The notes: a model not told the origin generated them from the sequence alone. Shown: positions 9,549 to 19,315, counted from the first letter of the stretch. The stretch is 60,685 nucleotides of DNA from CAWBCI01 sp963787195 (GCA_963787195.1 CAWBCI010000045.1:1-60685); one strand, 5' to 3'. Numbers and translations are program-made.

Positions 9549-10242
9549 GCGGCAAATATATAAAAATAATTCCTCCCCCGTCAAACAATGCCCCATCATA
9601 CAATTCGATAATTTCATATCCCAATCCACCCAGGTAGGCGGAAACCTTTTCTCCTTCGGCATAATTCCTTAAACTACCCAAAATAAACACCTTATCGCCT
9701 TGCACACCACAGGTTCCTCCGAAAAAACCGTGTTTATGGCCGGGGAGGAGGATGCCTTCGGGATCTACATAAAGTACATCCATATCGTTTTGTTCCAGGA
9801 CCTTCTTTATGCCTTCATCCGAAGTGATAAAATGATTTTCCTTTAATGCCATCAGGTTGCAGTGGCAATAGCCCTGGTTTACATGGATCAATTCTATATC
9901 GGGCAGGGCATGGGTGATACCCATGTCGACATAACGGAAATTGTGAATGAGGTATTCATCTGTTACCACAGCGTTATAGTGCGCCGTATCGGGATATTTG
10001 CCTCCAAGTGGCTGCTCACCGAAGACGAAAGGGACCTTCTTCTCATTTAATTTATCGATCAGATATCGCGGGGTGTTGGGGGCGGTAATCAATTTTTCCC
10101 CTGCCTGACAGAAGAAGATATCGGGATGACCGGAAATGGCATCGTAGACTATGCCTTCCGTCTTCACTTCCAGCAATTCGCCGTAAGTGCTGAGTTTCTT
10201 TTTTGCTTCCACTGGTATCCGATGATCAACGAATATTATCAT
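9538..10242 (-). CDS. DUF6873 family protein with a guanidino-modifying-enzyme (GME)-like fold
   Basis: A 234-aa cytoplasmic protein with no signal or membrane segment. It resembles the DUF6873 family, which is predicted to have the alpha/beta-propeller fold of amidinotransferases and deiminases. Visible signatures are 'HVNQGYCHCNLMAL', 'GHKHGFFGGTCGV' and a C-terminal 'YDGALFDGGGIIFIYLPHD'. The Cys in GGTCG and the His in GHKHG occupy positions that could be catalytic in that fold, but this is inference. It overlaps the DUF6660 gene by 11 bp. The link to metal efflux may be only shared transcription. Confidence 0.75.
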   Translation of the reverse strand: MIIFVDHRIPVEAKKKLSTYGELLEVKTEGIVYDAISGHPDIFFCQAGEKLITAPNTPRYLIDKLNEKKVPFVFGEQPLGGKYPDTAHYNAVVTDEYLIHNFRYVDMGITHALPDIELIHVNQGYCHCNLMALKENHFITSDEGIKKVLEQNDMDVLYVDPEGILLPGHKHGFFGGTCGVQGDKVFILGSLRNYAEGEKVSAYLGGLGYEIIELYDGALFDGGGIIFIYLPHDP

Positions 10243-10276
10243 TATTTAGTTATAATTGATGGTGTTGTTTTATCAT

Positions 10277-10300
10277 AACCGACGGGTTAACCCGTCGGTT
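10277..10300. repeat. perfect 24-bp palindrome between radical SAM and DUF6873 genes
   Basis: AACCGACGGGTT is followed directly by its reverse complement, giving 12-bp arms with no loop. It sits between the stop of the radical SAM gene (10315) and the start of DUF6873 (10242). No T-run follows on either strand, so a simple terminator is not supported. An operator or a repeat-derived palindrome is possible. Confidence 0.7.
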
Positions 10301-10314
10301 GAAAATACTTTCCG

Positions 10315-11337
10315 TCATCCCAGCGCAGGCCGGGATCCGTTTGAAACCCCATACTCCCGTCCCTTAAGGCTTTCATCTTCCCTGAACTTAACCTGCCCAT
10401 ACTTTTGCAGCAGTCTTTTCCGGTTCTTCCCTTCATAACCAATGGCCACATTGATTTGTCCGGGGGCAACTGCAATCTCTATGTTTCCTCTGTCTTCTTT
10501 TTCCATAAAGGTAGAAAGCAGGTCCCACCAGATTTCAGTCAGAACCAGTTCCCTGAAGGACGGATGGAAGGGTCCGGCCAGGAGTTCGCTGCCGTCGAGC
10601 AGACCTTCCGAGGGATGCAGTCCGATACGGATCACATTGACACCGACGGCTTCGAAAAGCGGCAGTATATGTTTCACCCATTCCACGGCTTCTTCCAGCT
10701 CCAGTGGCTTGTATTTTCCTTTAAGATATTCCTCTTCCAACCTGGTCCCCTTGATAACCAATGTTGGGTAAATCCGGGTATTTGTGGCTCCTAATACGAT
10801 GATTTCTTTTGCTGTTAGCAAAGACTTTTCCAGCGTATCGCCGGGTAAACCTATCATCATCTGAAGTCCCAGTTCAAAGCCGGCTTCCCGGATCATAATT
10901 GCTGCCTCGCGGGTATCCCCTGCCGTATGGCCCCTGCCGGCCTGTATCAGCACCTCCTCATCCATGGATTGGGCGCCCAGTTCAATGGTGGTCACACCAT
11001 AGATTTTAAGCATTTGCAAAATGTCCTCATCTATATAATCCGGTCTTGTGGAGAGACGGATGCCCTGTATTTTTCCACTTTCCCGAAAAGGCCTTGCAAC
11101 AGCAAGGTATTTCTCCTGTTCCGATCTGTCAATTCCCGTAAAATTCCCTCCGAAAAAACCTATCTCCACATGTTTATCCCCTTCGGGATATGTCTCCAAA
11201 TAAGATTCAATAATAGAATTCACTTCTTCCGGAGCCGGGACTTTCAGCTTTCCGGTAATTTTCCTTTGATTACAGAAAACGCACTGGAAAGGACAGGCGA
11301 GCTCGGGGATAAAGACCGGTATGGTGTAGTGTTTCAT
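10315..11337 (-). CDS. radical SAM protein (Elp3/YhcC-like)
   Basis: A 340-aa radical SAM enzyme. Cys15, Cys19 and Cys22 form the CxxxCxxC cluster motif (ACPFQCVFCNQ) that binds the 4Fe-4S/SAM pair. The family-typical segments 'EIGFFGGNFTG', 'GIRLSTRPDYID' and 'GVTTIELGAQSMDEEVL' follow, as in Elp3-like tRNA-modifying and YhcC-like proteins. No acetyltransferase domain is present, so it is not a full Elp3; the substrate is unknown. The last ten or so codons run into a palindromic intergenic repeat (about 10313-10338, ATCCC...GGGAT arms), so the native C-terminus has probably been rewritten by that repeat. It is first in the minus-strand cluster leading to the efflux genes, but the 72-bp palindrome-bearing gap may separate transcription. 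Confidence 0.88.
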   Translation of the reverse strand: MKHYTIPVFIPELACPFQCVFCNQRKITGKLKVPAPEEVNSIIESYLETYPEGDKHVEIGFFGGNFTGIDRSEQEKYLAVARPFRESGKIQGIRLSTRPDYIDEDILQMLKIYGVTTIELGAQSMDEEVLIQAGRGHTAGDTREAAIMIREAGFELGLQMMIGLPGDTLEKSLLTAKEIIVLGATNTRIYPTLVIKGTRLEEEYLKGKYKPLELEEAVEWVKHILPLFEAVGVNVIRIGLHPSEGLLDGSELLAGPFHPSFRELVLTEIWWDLLSTFMEKEDRGNIEIAVAPGQINVAIGYEGKNRKRLLQKYGQVKFREDESLKGREYGVSNGSRPALG

Positions 11338-11494
11338 TTAAAACTCAATTTTGGATAAAAAAATGTAAATATATCTTATAAGAAGATTATGCTATAAATA
11401 ATAATTTATTAATTAATCGATTATAAAAATTTAATACTGAGATTAGATTTTTTTTATATTTATAGAAATTAATCAAATCCAAAAATCAAGTCTT

Positions 11495-14400
11495 ATGAAG
11501 CGTTTCTTAACATCACTTATTGTAATCATTTGTTTGGCACCATCAATTTTAAAAGCTCAACTCAGCCAGACTGTTCATTTTGAGTCAAACGACATCACCT
11601 TCAATGATAGTTTGGCAGATGATGGAAACACTTACACCTCTGTAAACATATCTGAATTGATGTCATCAAACAAGGAAGGTAATCCGAGATTACCAGTCAA
11701 ATATTTAAATCTAATTATTCCACCAGGTCAGACAATTGAAAGTATTTCCATATTAGATACCTCCGGTATTTCATTTGATTTAGCATTTCCAATCTATCCT
11801 GCACAAACTCCGTTATCAAAATGTATGGAATGTTCGGAAATTAGTTTTGTCTATCCAGATTCTACCATTTATAATTTAACAAATTCTTGGCCTGAAAGTA
11901 TGATTAATAAAATTCATCAAGGGTTTTTTGATGGTTGCAATAATATTGTATGCATTGAATTATGCCCTTTTCAATATTATCCTATAACTGGAAAACTTAT
12001 CTATTATACAACGATAAGCTTTGAACTTGAGTTGGTGTCAGGTTATCCGATTGGAAATAGTACAAGAAAACGTCTTGCAAAAAATCAGGCCATTTACGAT
12101 GAATCTTTACGAAACCTTGTGGATAATCCACAAGACATACCTGCATACCACACAAGCCCCACAATGATAAGCCAGGTAATGAATAATGGGCCCATCCCTT
12201 TTTATGAATATGTAATTATTACAAAGAATGATTTCATCCCAGCATTTGATGAATTTATTGAATGGAAGAAGCAAAAAGGTATCAATATTGGCGCTGTAAG
12301 CATTGAACAAATCGCTGAAAATTATGATGGAGATATGATTTTTCCAGGTCATGAGATTACTGAAGAACCTGATCCAAAGCAGGAACATGCCGGCAAAGTA
12401 AGACAATATCTTTATGAAGCTTATAATTCCGGGACAACTTGGGCTTTACTTGCTGGAGATGTAACTGTAATGCCAGCCAGATGGGGAACTTCTGAAAATA
12501 TCAATACCGATACAACGGGATGGGCTTGGGGTCTCATTATTGAATCTGATTTATATTTTGCAGATTTCACAGGTGATTGGAATGTGGATCAGGATAAATA
12601 TTTTGGAGAACCAAATGATGACAATCCTGAATACTATCCGGAAATTTATGTTGGAAGGTTGATTTGTTCTTCATTTGATGATATAAAAAATTGGGTACAT
12701 AAAGTTTTAATATATGAAAAAAATCCCGGAAATGGAGATTATTCTTATCTGACAAAATCATTTATGACACAGGCTGATTATGAATTTCAATGGGATCCAA
12801 TCCACGGACAGCAAGCCCAATTTGTTGAATTACACCTTCCTACATTCACTAACAATATTTGGGAAGAGTTTCCATCATATGACGATTCAATTTCTGCTTG
12901 GCCAAGAGGAGCCGATGTAGTTGCTGAATTAAACAACAATCATTATGGTCTAATGGGTTGTTTTAACCATGGTGGATCTGGAGATACAAACAGTGGGTAT
13001 GCAACTGCACAAGGAGCAGGGTATCAATATAAAATAGATGCTGAAGAAGCTTTTGATTACTCCAAGGCAGTGAAAGAAGATGCGGATGGCCTTGACAATT
13101 TGACTAATTACAATTATCCTTTTATAATATATTCACTTAGCTGTGTACAAAATCCGTACCACCTAACCAAAGCTATTGGTAATGGAGGTGCGAGGAATTT
13201 TGGAGAAAGTTTTACCGTAAATAATTTAGCTGGCGGGGTGGCATTTTTAGGTACAACCAGTGCAGCTGAGCCACCAATAACTTATCTTGTCTTTAGCAAA
13301 TTTGCCGATTTAATTACATCAACTGAGAACCAGTATTCATCTCATCTTGGGGTTGCAGAATTAATATCAAAGTATGAGTATTTTGATCATTATACTACGT
13401 ACTCACACAATTTAATAGGTTGTCCAGAAACACAAATATGGAGCAATTCACCGTCAAATTTTAATGTGTCATTAAATCATGAATACTTGAATATTGGGGA
13501 GAATTATGACATTCAAGTTTCGATTAATAATTTAATTGAAAATTATGATGCAATTGTTTGTTTGTATAAAAAAGATGAACTTCAGGAAACAAGAACCGTT
13601 ACTGGAGATTTTAATCAAAGTGCGATAGCCACCTTCAATAACATAGTATTATTAAGTGACGGAGAGCTTAGAATAACCGTCACATCATACAATTATATCC
13701 CATATACCAAAACAATTCCAGTTGCAATTATTGTTGATGAGGATGAAACTTGGAATTCAGATCGTACTATTGATAATAATATACTCATTACTTCCTGCGC
13801 TACGCTCACCATTCATAGTGTGATTAGTATGAAATATCAGAAAAAGATCATGGTCACTCAATGCAGCAAATTAATCTTAGATGGGGGAGTGTTGACCGAT
13901 AATGATAATTCTACTTGGCAAGGAGTGGAAGTGTGGGGTAATACCAATGAACATCAGTATACTATTAATCAACAATGTTTTCAAGGAAAAATTGAATTAC
14001 AGAATGAAGCTGTTATTGAAAATGCTAACAATGCCGTAACATTATGGAAACCTGGCGACTGGAATACAAGAGGAGGTATAATTATTGCTAAGGACGCTCA
14101 GTTTATTAATAATCGGCGATCAGTTGAATTTATGTCATATCAAAATTTTCATCCGATTACTGAATTACACACTGACAATTTGAGTTCATTTTCGAATTGT
14201 TTATTTGAAGTGAATTTAGAATACCATTTAGCAAGCAGTTTTTACTCACATATAAGTTTATGGGAAGTAGATGGAATTAATATTAAAGGCTGTCGATTTA
14301 TAAATGATAATATCGAATTTAATGATAGCGGATATGGGATTTATTCGATGGATGCAGGATACCGCCTTTCTGATTATTGCGATGCATATATTCAGCCATG

Positions 14401-16312
14401 TCCAGAAGAATACATTACTCATTGTGAATTTAATAATTTATACGCTGGAGTATCTGCATTAAATTCTGGTTCAGAGCGAACTATCTATATAAATGGAACA
14501 GTTTTCAATAATAATGGATATGGAGTACAAATTAATGCAGTTGATAATATCACAATTATTTTTAATGAATTTAATATCGGTGAAAATTATAAAGAAACTG
14601 ATGTGTGTAACAAAAATTTTGGTATTGGTATTGAATTAACAAATTGTAATGGTTATGCGGTTGAACAAAACACGTTTCATTCTGCATCTGGAATGTTAGG
14701 GTATACTATCGGTGTCAGAGTAAATTATGAGGAATGGTTTACTTCGCAAATAAAAAAGACCCAATCAAATCAATTTTATAAAAATTCTTTTGATGGATTG
14801 TATATTGCATCTGAATTTGAAGGATTTAATTTTAATCAAGATGATATGTGTGGATTAACTTTTTCTTGTAATGAAAATGAATATAATTTTCTAGATTACT
14901 ATATTAATGGGGATGGAGTAATGGTCTTTCAAGGTGATATGGATCTTCCTGCTGGCAATACCTTTTCTTTTAGCTCAAGTAATCCCTATAGTGATCTTAA
15001 CAATCAAGCAAATTGGTCATTTCTTTATTTTTATGACGTAGGCAATACAAACGAGACACCAGTAAATTATTCATCAAAAGTTATCCCGCTCCCAATATCA
15101 TATACTAATCCATGTTCATCACATTATACAGGAGGTAACAACAGCCAAATAGATGGCTGTGGCCTAACAACAAGTCAATATAATTATTTCTACCAATATT
15201 TTAATTCTAATATGTCAGCTTATAATAGTGTCAATGATTTATACGAAGAATTAAAAGACGGGGGGGATACAGAAGGTACAAAAGATGAAATTGAAAATGC
15301 TTGGCCAGATGAAATGTGGGAAATGCGTTCACTGCTTTTAGATTTGTCACCACACTTATCTACAGATATTTTAATGGAAGTTGCAAATAGAACCGATCTT
15401 TTTCCAGATGCTATCATATTTGAGATTCTTTCGGCTAATCCTGATGCAATGAAAGATGAACAATTCCTTAAATATTTAGAAACAAAAGAAAATCCATTGC
15501 CTACATATATGATCAGCATGTTACGTACTATTACAAGCACAATTAGCTACAAAACTATTTTGGAAGCGCAATTAAATTCACATATTTCTAAGGCTACTTT
15601 TGCATCAAATGTTATAATAAGAAATATGCTTAACGACAGTATTTCAAATTATGATTCGATTTATTCATGGCTTAGTAAAATGAACTCACCGATTTATGAC
15701 TTTCAAATTATTGATCTTTTAATACAAATAAGAAATACTTATGAAGCACAATCAGAATTATATGCTATGCCTGCAAAGTATAATTTTACTGGTGATGATC
15801 TTGCAGAATATGAATATTTTAAGCAATTAAAAGAATTAGAAATTCAACTGATAAATGAAGGCAAAAATGTGTTTTTATTGACTGATTCCCAAATAAATAT
15901 GTTGGACACTATTGCTGAAAATAGTATAGGGAGATCTAAAAGTCAAGCAAGAAATATATTACAGTTTGTCAAGGATTATAGTTTTTCCAATTGTCCGAAA
16001 TTCCCAGATTCAGTCACTTTTAAAAGAGGTTCGAATTTATACAATAATGATAGTAAAAGCTATATTAACTTCAATATTGAACCGAACCCAGCTCGATTAT
16101 GGACGTCATTTAAGATTAATCTTCCAAAAGGTACCTCTGAAGCTCTAATTGAGATAAGAGATCCTCGAGGAATACTTATACAGTCTTATAATATATACGA
16201 AATTGAGAAACAAATTGTTTGGGATGTTCGAGAAGTTCCCAATGGAATATATTTTGTTCAAATAATTACAAAACTTGAACGTAAGACCATGAAATTAATC
16301 ATAAACCATTAA
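11495..16312 (+). CDS. gingipain-like C25 cysteine peptidase with beta-helix and T9SS sorting domain
   Basis: A 1605-aa secreted protein with a signal peptide ending near LKAQ. A C25 peptidase domain spans about 225-660, with the catalytic pair visible as His492 in 'CFNHGGSGD' and Cys550 in 'IYSLSCVQNP'. A beta-sandwich linker (about 660-745) is followed by a right-handed parallel beta-helix-like region (about 750-1200; repeats such as 'ITHCEFNNLYAGVSAL'), a helical domain (about 1240-1500) and a C-terminal type A sorting domain ('IEPNPARLW...REVPNGIYFVQII'). T9SS should export and attach it at the cell surface. It is not PorU, which lacks the helix region and sorting tail. The gene is AT-richer than flanking metabolic genes. 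The helical and sorting parts recur as a truncated copy at 18131-19258. Confidence 0.9.
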   Translation: MKRFLTSLIVIICLAPSILKAQLSQTVHFESNDITFNDSLADDGNTYTSVNISELMSSNKEGNPRLPVKYLNLIIPPGQTIESISILDTSGISFDLAFPIYPAQTPLSKCMECSEISFVYPDSTIYNLTNSWPESMINKIHQGFFDGCNNIVCIELCPFQYYPITGKLIYYTTISFELELVSGYPIGNSTRKRLAKNQAIYDESLRNLVDNPQDIPAYHTSPTMISQVMNNGPIPFYEYVIITKNDFIPAFDEFIEWKKQKGINIGAVSIEQIAENYDGDMIFPGHEITEEPDPKQEHAGKVRQYLYEAYNSGTTWALLAGDVTVMPARWGTSENINTDTTGWAWGLIIESDLYFADFTGDWNVDQDKYFGEPNDDNPEYYPEIYVGRLICSSFDDIKNWVHKVLIYEKNPGNGDYSYLTKSFMTQADYEFQWDPIHGQQAQFVELHLPTFTNNIWEEFPSYDDSISAWPRGADVVAELNNNHYGLMGCFNHGGSGDTNSGYATAQGAGYQYKIDAEEAFDYSKAVKEDADGLDNLTNYNYPFIIYSLSCVQNPYHLTKAIGNGGARNFGESFTVNNLAGGVAFLGTTSAAEPPITYLVFSKFADLITSTENQYSSHLGVAELISKYEYFDHYTTYSHNLIGCPETQIWSNSPSNFNVSLNHEYLNIGENYDIQVSINNLIENYDAIVCLYKKDELQETRTVTGDFNQSAIATFNNIVLLSDGELRITVTSYNYIPYTKTIPVAIIVDEDETWNSDRTIDNNILITSCATLTIHSVISMKYQKKIMVTQCSKLILDGGVLTDNDNSTWQGVEVWGNTNEHQYTINQQCFQGKIELQNEAVIENANNAVTLWKPGDWNTRGGIIIAKDAQFINNRRSVEFMSYQNFHPITELHTDNLSSFSNCLFEVNLEYHLASSFYSHISLWEVDGINIKGCRFINDNIEFNDSGYGIYSMDAGYRLSDYCDAYIQPCPEEYITHCEFNNLYAGVSALNSGSERTIYINGTVFNNNGYGVQINAVDNITIIFNEFNIGENYKETDVCNKNFGIGIELTNCNGYAVEQNTFHSASGMLGYTIGVRVNYEEWFTSQIKKTQSNQFYKNSFDGLYIASEFEGFNFNQDDMCGLTFSCNENEYNFLDYYINGDGVMVFQGDMDLPAGNTFSFSSSNPYSDLNNQANWSFLYFYDVGNTNETPVNYSSKVIPLPISYTNPCSSHYTGGNNSQIDGCGLTTSQYNYFYQYFNSNMSAYNSVNDLYEELKDGGDTEGTKDEIENAWPDEMWEMRSLLLDLSPHLSTDILMEVANRTDLFPDAIIFEILSANPDAMKDEQFLKYLETKENPLPTYMISMLRTITSTISYKTILEAQLNSHISKATFASNVIIRNMLNDSISNYDSIYSWLSKMNSPIYDFQIIDLLIQIRNTYEAQSELYAMPAKYNFTGDDLAEYEYFKQLKELEIQLINEGKNVFLLTDSQINMLDTIAENSIGRSKSQARNILQFVKDYSFSNCPKFPDSVTFKRGSNLYNNDSKSYINFNIEPNPARLWTSFKINLPKGTSEALIEIRDPRGILIQSYNIYEIEKQIVWDVREVPNGIYFVQIITKLERKTMKLIINH

Positions 16313-16360
16313 AATAAAGAAGATTACGATAGAATAAACTATGTACAATATTTTTCAACC

Positions 16361-17944
16361 ATGAAATTCTTATTCCTGAACATAGTATTTTCTTTATGGC
16401 TGTCAAATCTCTGTGCCCAGCAATTTTCAGTCAACTTTCAGCAATGTTACGGCGGAAGTGAAGGAGATGGAGGATCGTGGTTACTACTTAATAATGACAG
16501 CACATATACCTTACTTTGCTCCAGTACTTCCAATGATGGAGATGTAACTAATAATCATGGGAAAACGGATTTTTGGTTGGTAAAAACTGATAATACCGGG
16601 AATTTACTGTGGGAAAAGTGTTTCGGCGGTAGTGATGACGAGGGTAATGAGGGATTTGCCAAGTCAATAAATCAGTCCTTTATTCTGTTTGGTGACACTT
16701 ATTCAAACGATGGTGATGTAGCTGGAAATCATGGAGGATCAGATTATTGGGTAGTAAAAACTGACACCCTTGGAAACCTGGAATGGCAAAAATGTTTGGG
16801 GAGTACTGCTAACGATCTGGCTGCAGATATGGATATTGATGCTGAAGGAAACATTTACCTCATCGGCTCTTCTTACGGAAATGACGGAGATGTAAGCGAT
16901 TCGCAAGGCCTTGTAGATTACTGGATAATCAAACTTAACCCTGAAGGACAGATACTTTGGGACAAATCTTTGGGCGGGGCATGGCTTGATTATGGTCTAT
17001 GTATAAGTATCACTGATGATGGAGGATATATCGCGGGAGGCTGGACATGGTCGCCCGATCGTGATGTATTATGTGAACCCCACGGTGAACAGGATGTGTG
17101 GATAGTAAAAATCGACAGTTCCAATAATATTGAATGGCAACAATGTTATGGCGGAAGTGAGTTTGAAGCCGCGACCGATATCAGGCAAACAAGTGACGGG
17201 GGATATATTTTCATAGCCAATACAAGATCTAATGACGGAGAAGTAAGTGGTTTTCACGGAGTACCCGGTTTTACAGATAATGATGATATATGGGTTGTCA
17301 AAATAGATATCACCGGAACTATTGAATGGGAAAGTTGCTACGGAGGATCGGATTACGAAGCCGCAAAGTTTATTAAAATTACAGAAGACGGGGATTATAT
17401 AATTGGTGGATCTACCCGGTCTGACGACGGAGATGTTTCAGGTAACCACTCTGAGGGATTAAATACAGACTTATGGTTGTTTAAACTTTCATTAAACGGC
17501 CAGTTCATTTGGCAACAATGTTTTGGTTCAAAGGATTCCCAAAATGGCGAAGATGTATGTATCCTCAATGAAAATGAAATGATGCTGATTTCCACGGCCC
17601 TGAGTACTGATGGGGATGTAAATTGCAATATGCATGGTTCATCGGATGTCTGGCTATTTAAAATCAAGGATAATACTGTCGGATTATTTGAAAAGTTATA
17701 TCCCGGTTCTGATATTTCACTCTATCCGAATCCGGCTTCTGATTATATTATATTCAGAACAAAAAAAAGCCGTGACCATCAAGCAATTCGGATATATGAT
17801 CTGTGGGGAAGATTAATCACAAGTCTTACTCTTACTGGTGAGGCTACGGTTTGGAATACGGGAAAGTTACCGAATGGCATCTACTTTGCCCATGTGATTT
17901 CAAATTCCGGGCAAAAAAATATCAAACTTGTCATCTCTCATTAA
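16361..17944 (+). CDS. secreted seven-repeat (propeller-like) protein with T9SS sorting domain
   Basis: A 527-aa protein. The signal peptide MKFLFLNIVFSLWLSNLCAQ is followed by seven repeats of about 55-60 residues, each with 'NDGDV..NHG..DYWVVK.D..GNL.W.KC.GGS'. Seven equal repeats suggest a seven-bladed propeller. Asp/Asn-rich DGD loops may bind calcium (inference). The tail 'LYPNPASDYIIF...GKLPNGIYFAHVI' is a T9SS type A sorting domain. It lies 48 bp after the C25 peptidase gene and has a paralogue at 19316. A surface adhesin or carbohydrate-binding role is possible but not shown. Confidence 0.88.
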   Translation: MKFLFLNIVFSLWLSNLCAQQFSVNFQQCYGGSEGDGGSWLLLNNDSTYTLLCSSTSNDGDVTNNHGKTDFWLVKTDNTGNLLWEKCFGGSDDEGNEGFAKSINQSFILFGDTYSNDGDVAGNHGGSDYWVVKTDTLGNLEWQKCLGSTANDLAADMDIDAEGNIYLIGSSYGNDGDVSDSQGLVDYWIIKLNPEGQILWDKSLGGAWLDYGLCISITDDGGYIAGGWTWSPDRDVLCEPHGEQDVWIVKIDSSNNIEWQQCYGGSEFEAATDIRQTSDGGYIFIANTRSNDGEVSGFHGVPGFTDNDDIWVVKIDITGTIEWESCYGGSDYEAAKFIKITEDGDYIIGGSTRSDDGDVSGNHSEGLNTDLWLFKLSLNGQFIWQQCFGSKDSQNGEDVCILNENEMMLISTALSTDGDVNCNMHGSSDVWLFKIKDNTVGLFEKLYPGSDISLYPNPASDYIIFRTKKSRDHQAIRIYDLWGRLITSLTLTGEATVWNTGKLPNGIYFAHVISNSGQKNIKLVISH

Positions 17945-18033
17945 GTAATCTGCAGTGTCGTTTAAAAGTACTTCAATTAGATGGCCCGAAGTTTTTTAAA
18001 TCAAACTTTCAAAATAAACTTCTCTATAATGGA

Positions 18034-18127
18034 TTGACAATCACCGGTCATTTATCGTAACTTAAGGCCTCCTTATTTAAACTCAAAATCAAAGTTTACT
18101 CTGCCGGGATTTTAATCAAAAACCCGG
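18034..18127 (+). promoter_or_regulatory. leader copy B: promoter-like box plus hairpin, duplicated at 21145
   Basis: TTGAC at 18034-18038, 'GTAACTTAAGG' at 18057, 'CTCCTTA' and 'CTCAAAAT' match the segment at 21145-21200 with single-base gaps. A hairpin follows: CCGGG at 18104-18108 pairs with CCCGG at 18123-18127, with a partly paired T/A stem, and TTTTT follows. The hairpin is degraded compared with the perfect copy at 21212-21241. It lies directly before the truncated gene at 18131. Confidence 0.6.
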
Positions 18128-18130
18128 TTT

Positions 18131-19258
18131 TTGCCAACACCCTGCTCTACTAACCTGATTAATTATAATAGTATTAATTCATTATACCAATCCTTTATAG
18201 ATGGTGGAAGTACGGAGACAGAGCTAACCAATATTCAATATGCACAACCGGAAGATATGTGGGAATTGCGCGAACATCTTCTTGGTATTTCACCTCATCT
18301 TTCGATGGATTTGCTAAAAGAAGTTGTCGACAGGACAGATGTTTTTACGGATGCTGCTCTTTTTGATATTCTCGCGGCAAATCCGGATGAATTGAAAAAG
18401 GACGAATTGATAAAATATCTTGAAGACAAGGAAAATCCATTGCCTGAGTACATGATAGATATTTTACGGGAGGTGGCTAACGGCAAAACTTATAAAACGG
18501 TTTTGCAGGAAAATATGAGTTATTACAATCGTAATAAAACTCGTGCAGCCCAGGATATGATAAGAAGTATTTTAGGTGACTCCGTTATAAATTATAATTC
18601 ACTGAGAGACTGGCTGGACAATCTGGGAGGGATAGAAGCGGATAAGCAAATAATTAGTTCGTATCTGGCTCAGGGTAATTTCACGGATGCTCTGTATTTA
18701 GCTAATATGCTTCCTGATTTATACAATTTAGAAGGTTCTGATATAACCGAACATGGCTACTACATGGATATTCTGAATTTATTTTATGATTTAAATCAGG
18801 ATGGAAGAAATACACATCAAATGGATAGTACTGAGATTGCACTCTTATTCGATATTACAGAAAGTAGTCAAGGTTATGCAGGATCACTGGCAAAAAGTAT
18901 TTTAGATCAAAATGGATTATATCATACTCTCTACTGCCCGTGTCTCGAAGACAATTCTGCTTATAAGCGTGGATCTGTAAATAACGAAGCTCTCGTTAAT
19001 ATCTATGGGATGAATATATCCGTGAAACCTAACCCTGCCAAACAATGGGCATCATTTGATTTTAGCTTACCCGATGGCCAAGCTGAAGGAACTATCCAAA
19101 TTTCAAATGCAAACGGTAAGATAGTTGATATTCTGCCTGTTAGCGGAAAACAAGGTCAAATCTTGTGGGACACCAGGAAAATTCCAAACGGGATGTATCT
19201 CTATATCCTTAAAACCGGTAGCTTAAATAAATCCGGGAAGATTGTTATAAGTAATTAG
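18131..19258 (+). CDS. 5'-truncated paralogue of the C25 protein: helical domain plus T9SS sorting domain (probable gene remnant)
   Basis: A 375-codon open frame with no ATG near its beginning: the first codon is TTG inside the leader hairpin's downstream edge, and there is no signal peptide. From about residue 10 it aligns with the C-terminal third of the 11495 protein ('MWELREHLLGISPHLSMDLL' against 'MWEMRSLLLDLSPHLSTDIL'; 'LEDKENPLPEYMI' against 'LETKENPLPTYMI'), and it keeps the sorting tail 'VKPNPAKQWASF...RKIPNGMYLYIL'. Without a signal peptide a T9SS tail cannot act, so it is probably a duplication remnant whose frame is still open. Its join to the leader at about 18128-18133 looks like a tandem-duplication junction. 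Confidence 0.75.
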   Translation: MPTPCSTNLINYNSINSLYQSFIDGGSTETELTNIQYAQPEDMWELREHLLGISPHLSMDLLKEVVDRTDVFTDAALFDILAANPDELKKDELIKYLEDKENPLPEYMIDILREVANGKTYKTVLQENMSYYNRNKTRAAQDMIRSILGDSVINYNSLRDWLDNLGGIEADKQIISSYLAQGNFTDALYLANMLPDLYNLEGSDITEHGYYMDILNLFYDLNQDGRNTHQMDSTEIALLFDITESSQGYAGSLAKSILDQNGLYHTLYCPCLEDNSAYKRGSVNNEALVNIYGMNISVKPNPAKQWASFDFSLPDGQAEGTIQISNANGKIVDILPVSGKQGQILWDTRKIPNGMYLYILKTGSLNKSGKIVISN

Positions 19259-19265
19259 TATCTTT

Positions 19266-19310
19266 AGGGCAGTGCTAATTAATTAGCACTGCCCTTTTTT
19301 TAATTTTTTT
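19266..19310 (+). terminator. strong intrinsic terminator directly before the 19316 gene
   Basis: A perfect 15-bp inverted repeat (AGGGCAGTGCTAATT and its complement, 19266-19295) is followed by a long T-rich tract to about 19310. It lies 7 bp after the remnant's stop and only a few bases before the ATG at 19316. Confidence 0.9.
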
Positions 19311-19315
19311 TCTCT

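Noticed and set aside
11495..16312. Identification of the C25 protein as PorU, the T9SS sortase
   Set aside because: PorU lacks a beta-helix region and does not carry its own type A sorting tail; this protein looks like a secreted cargo peptidase.
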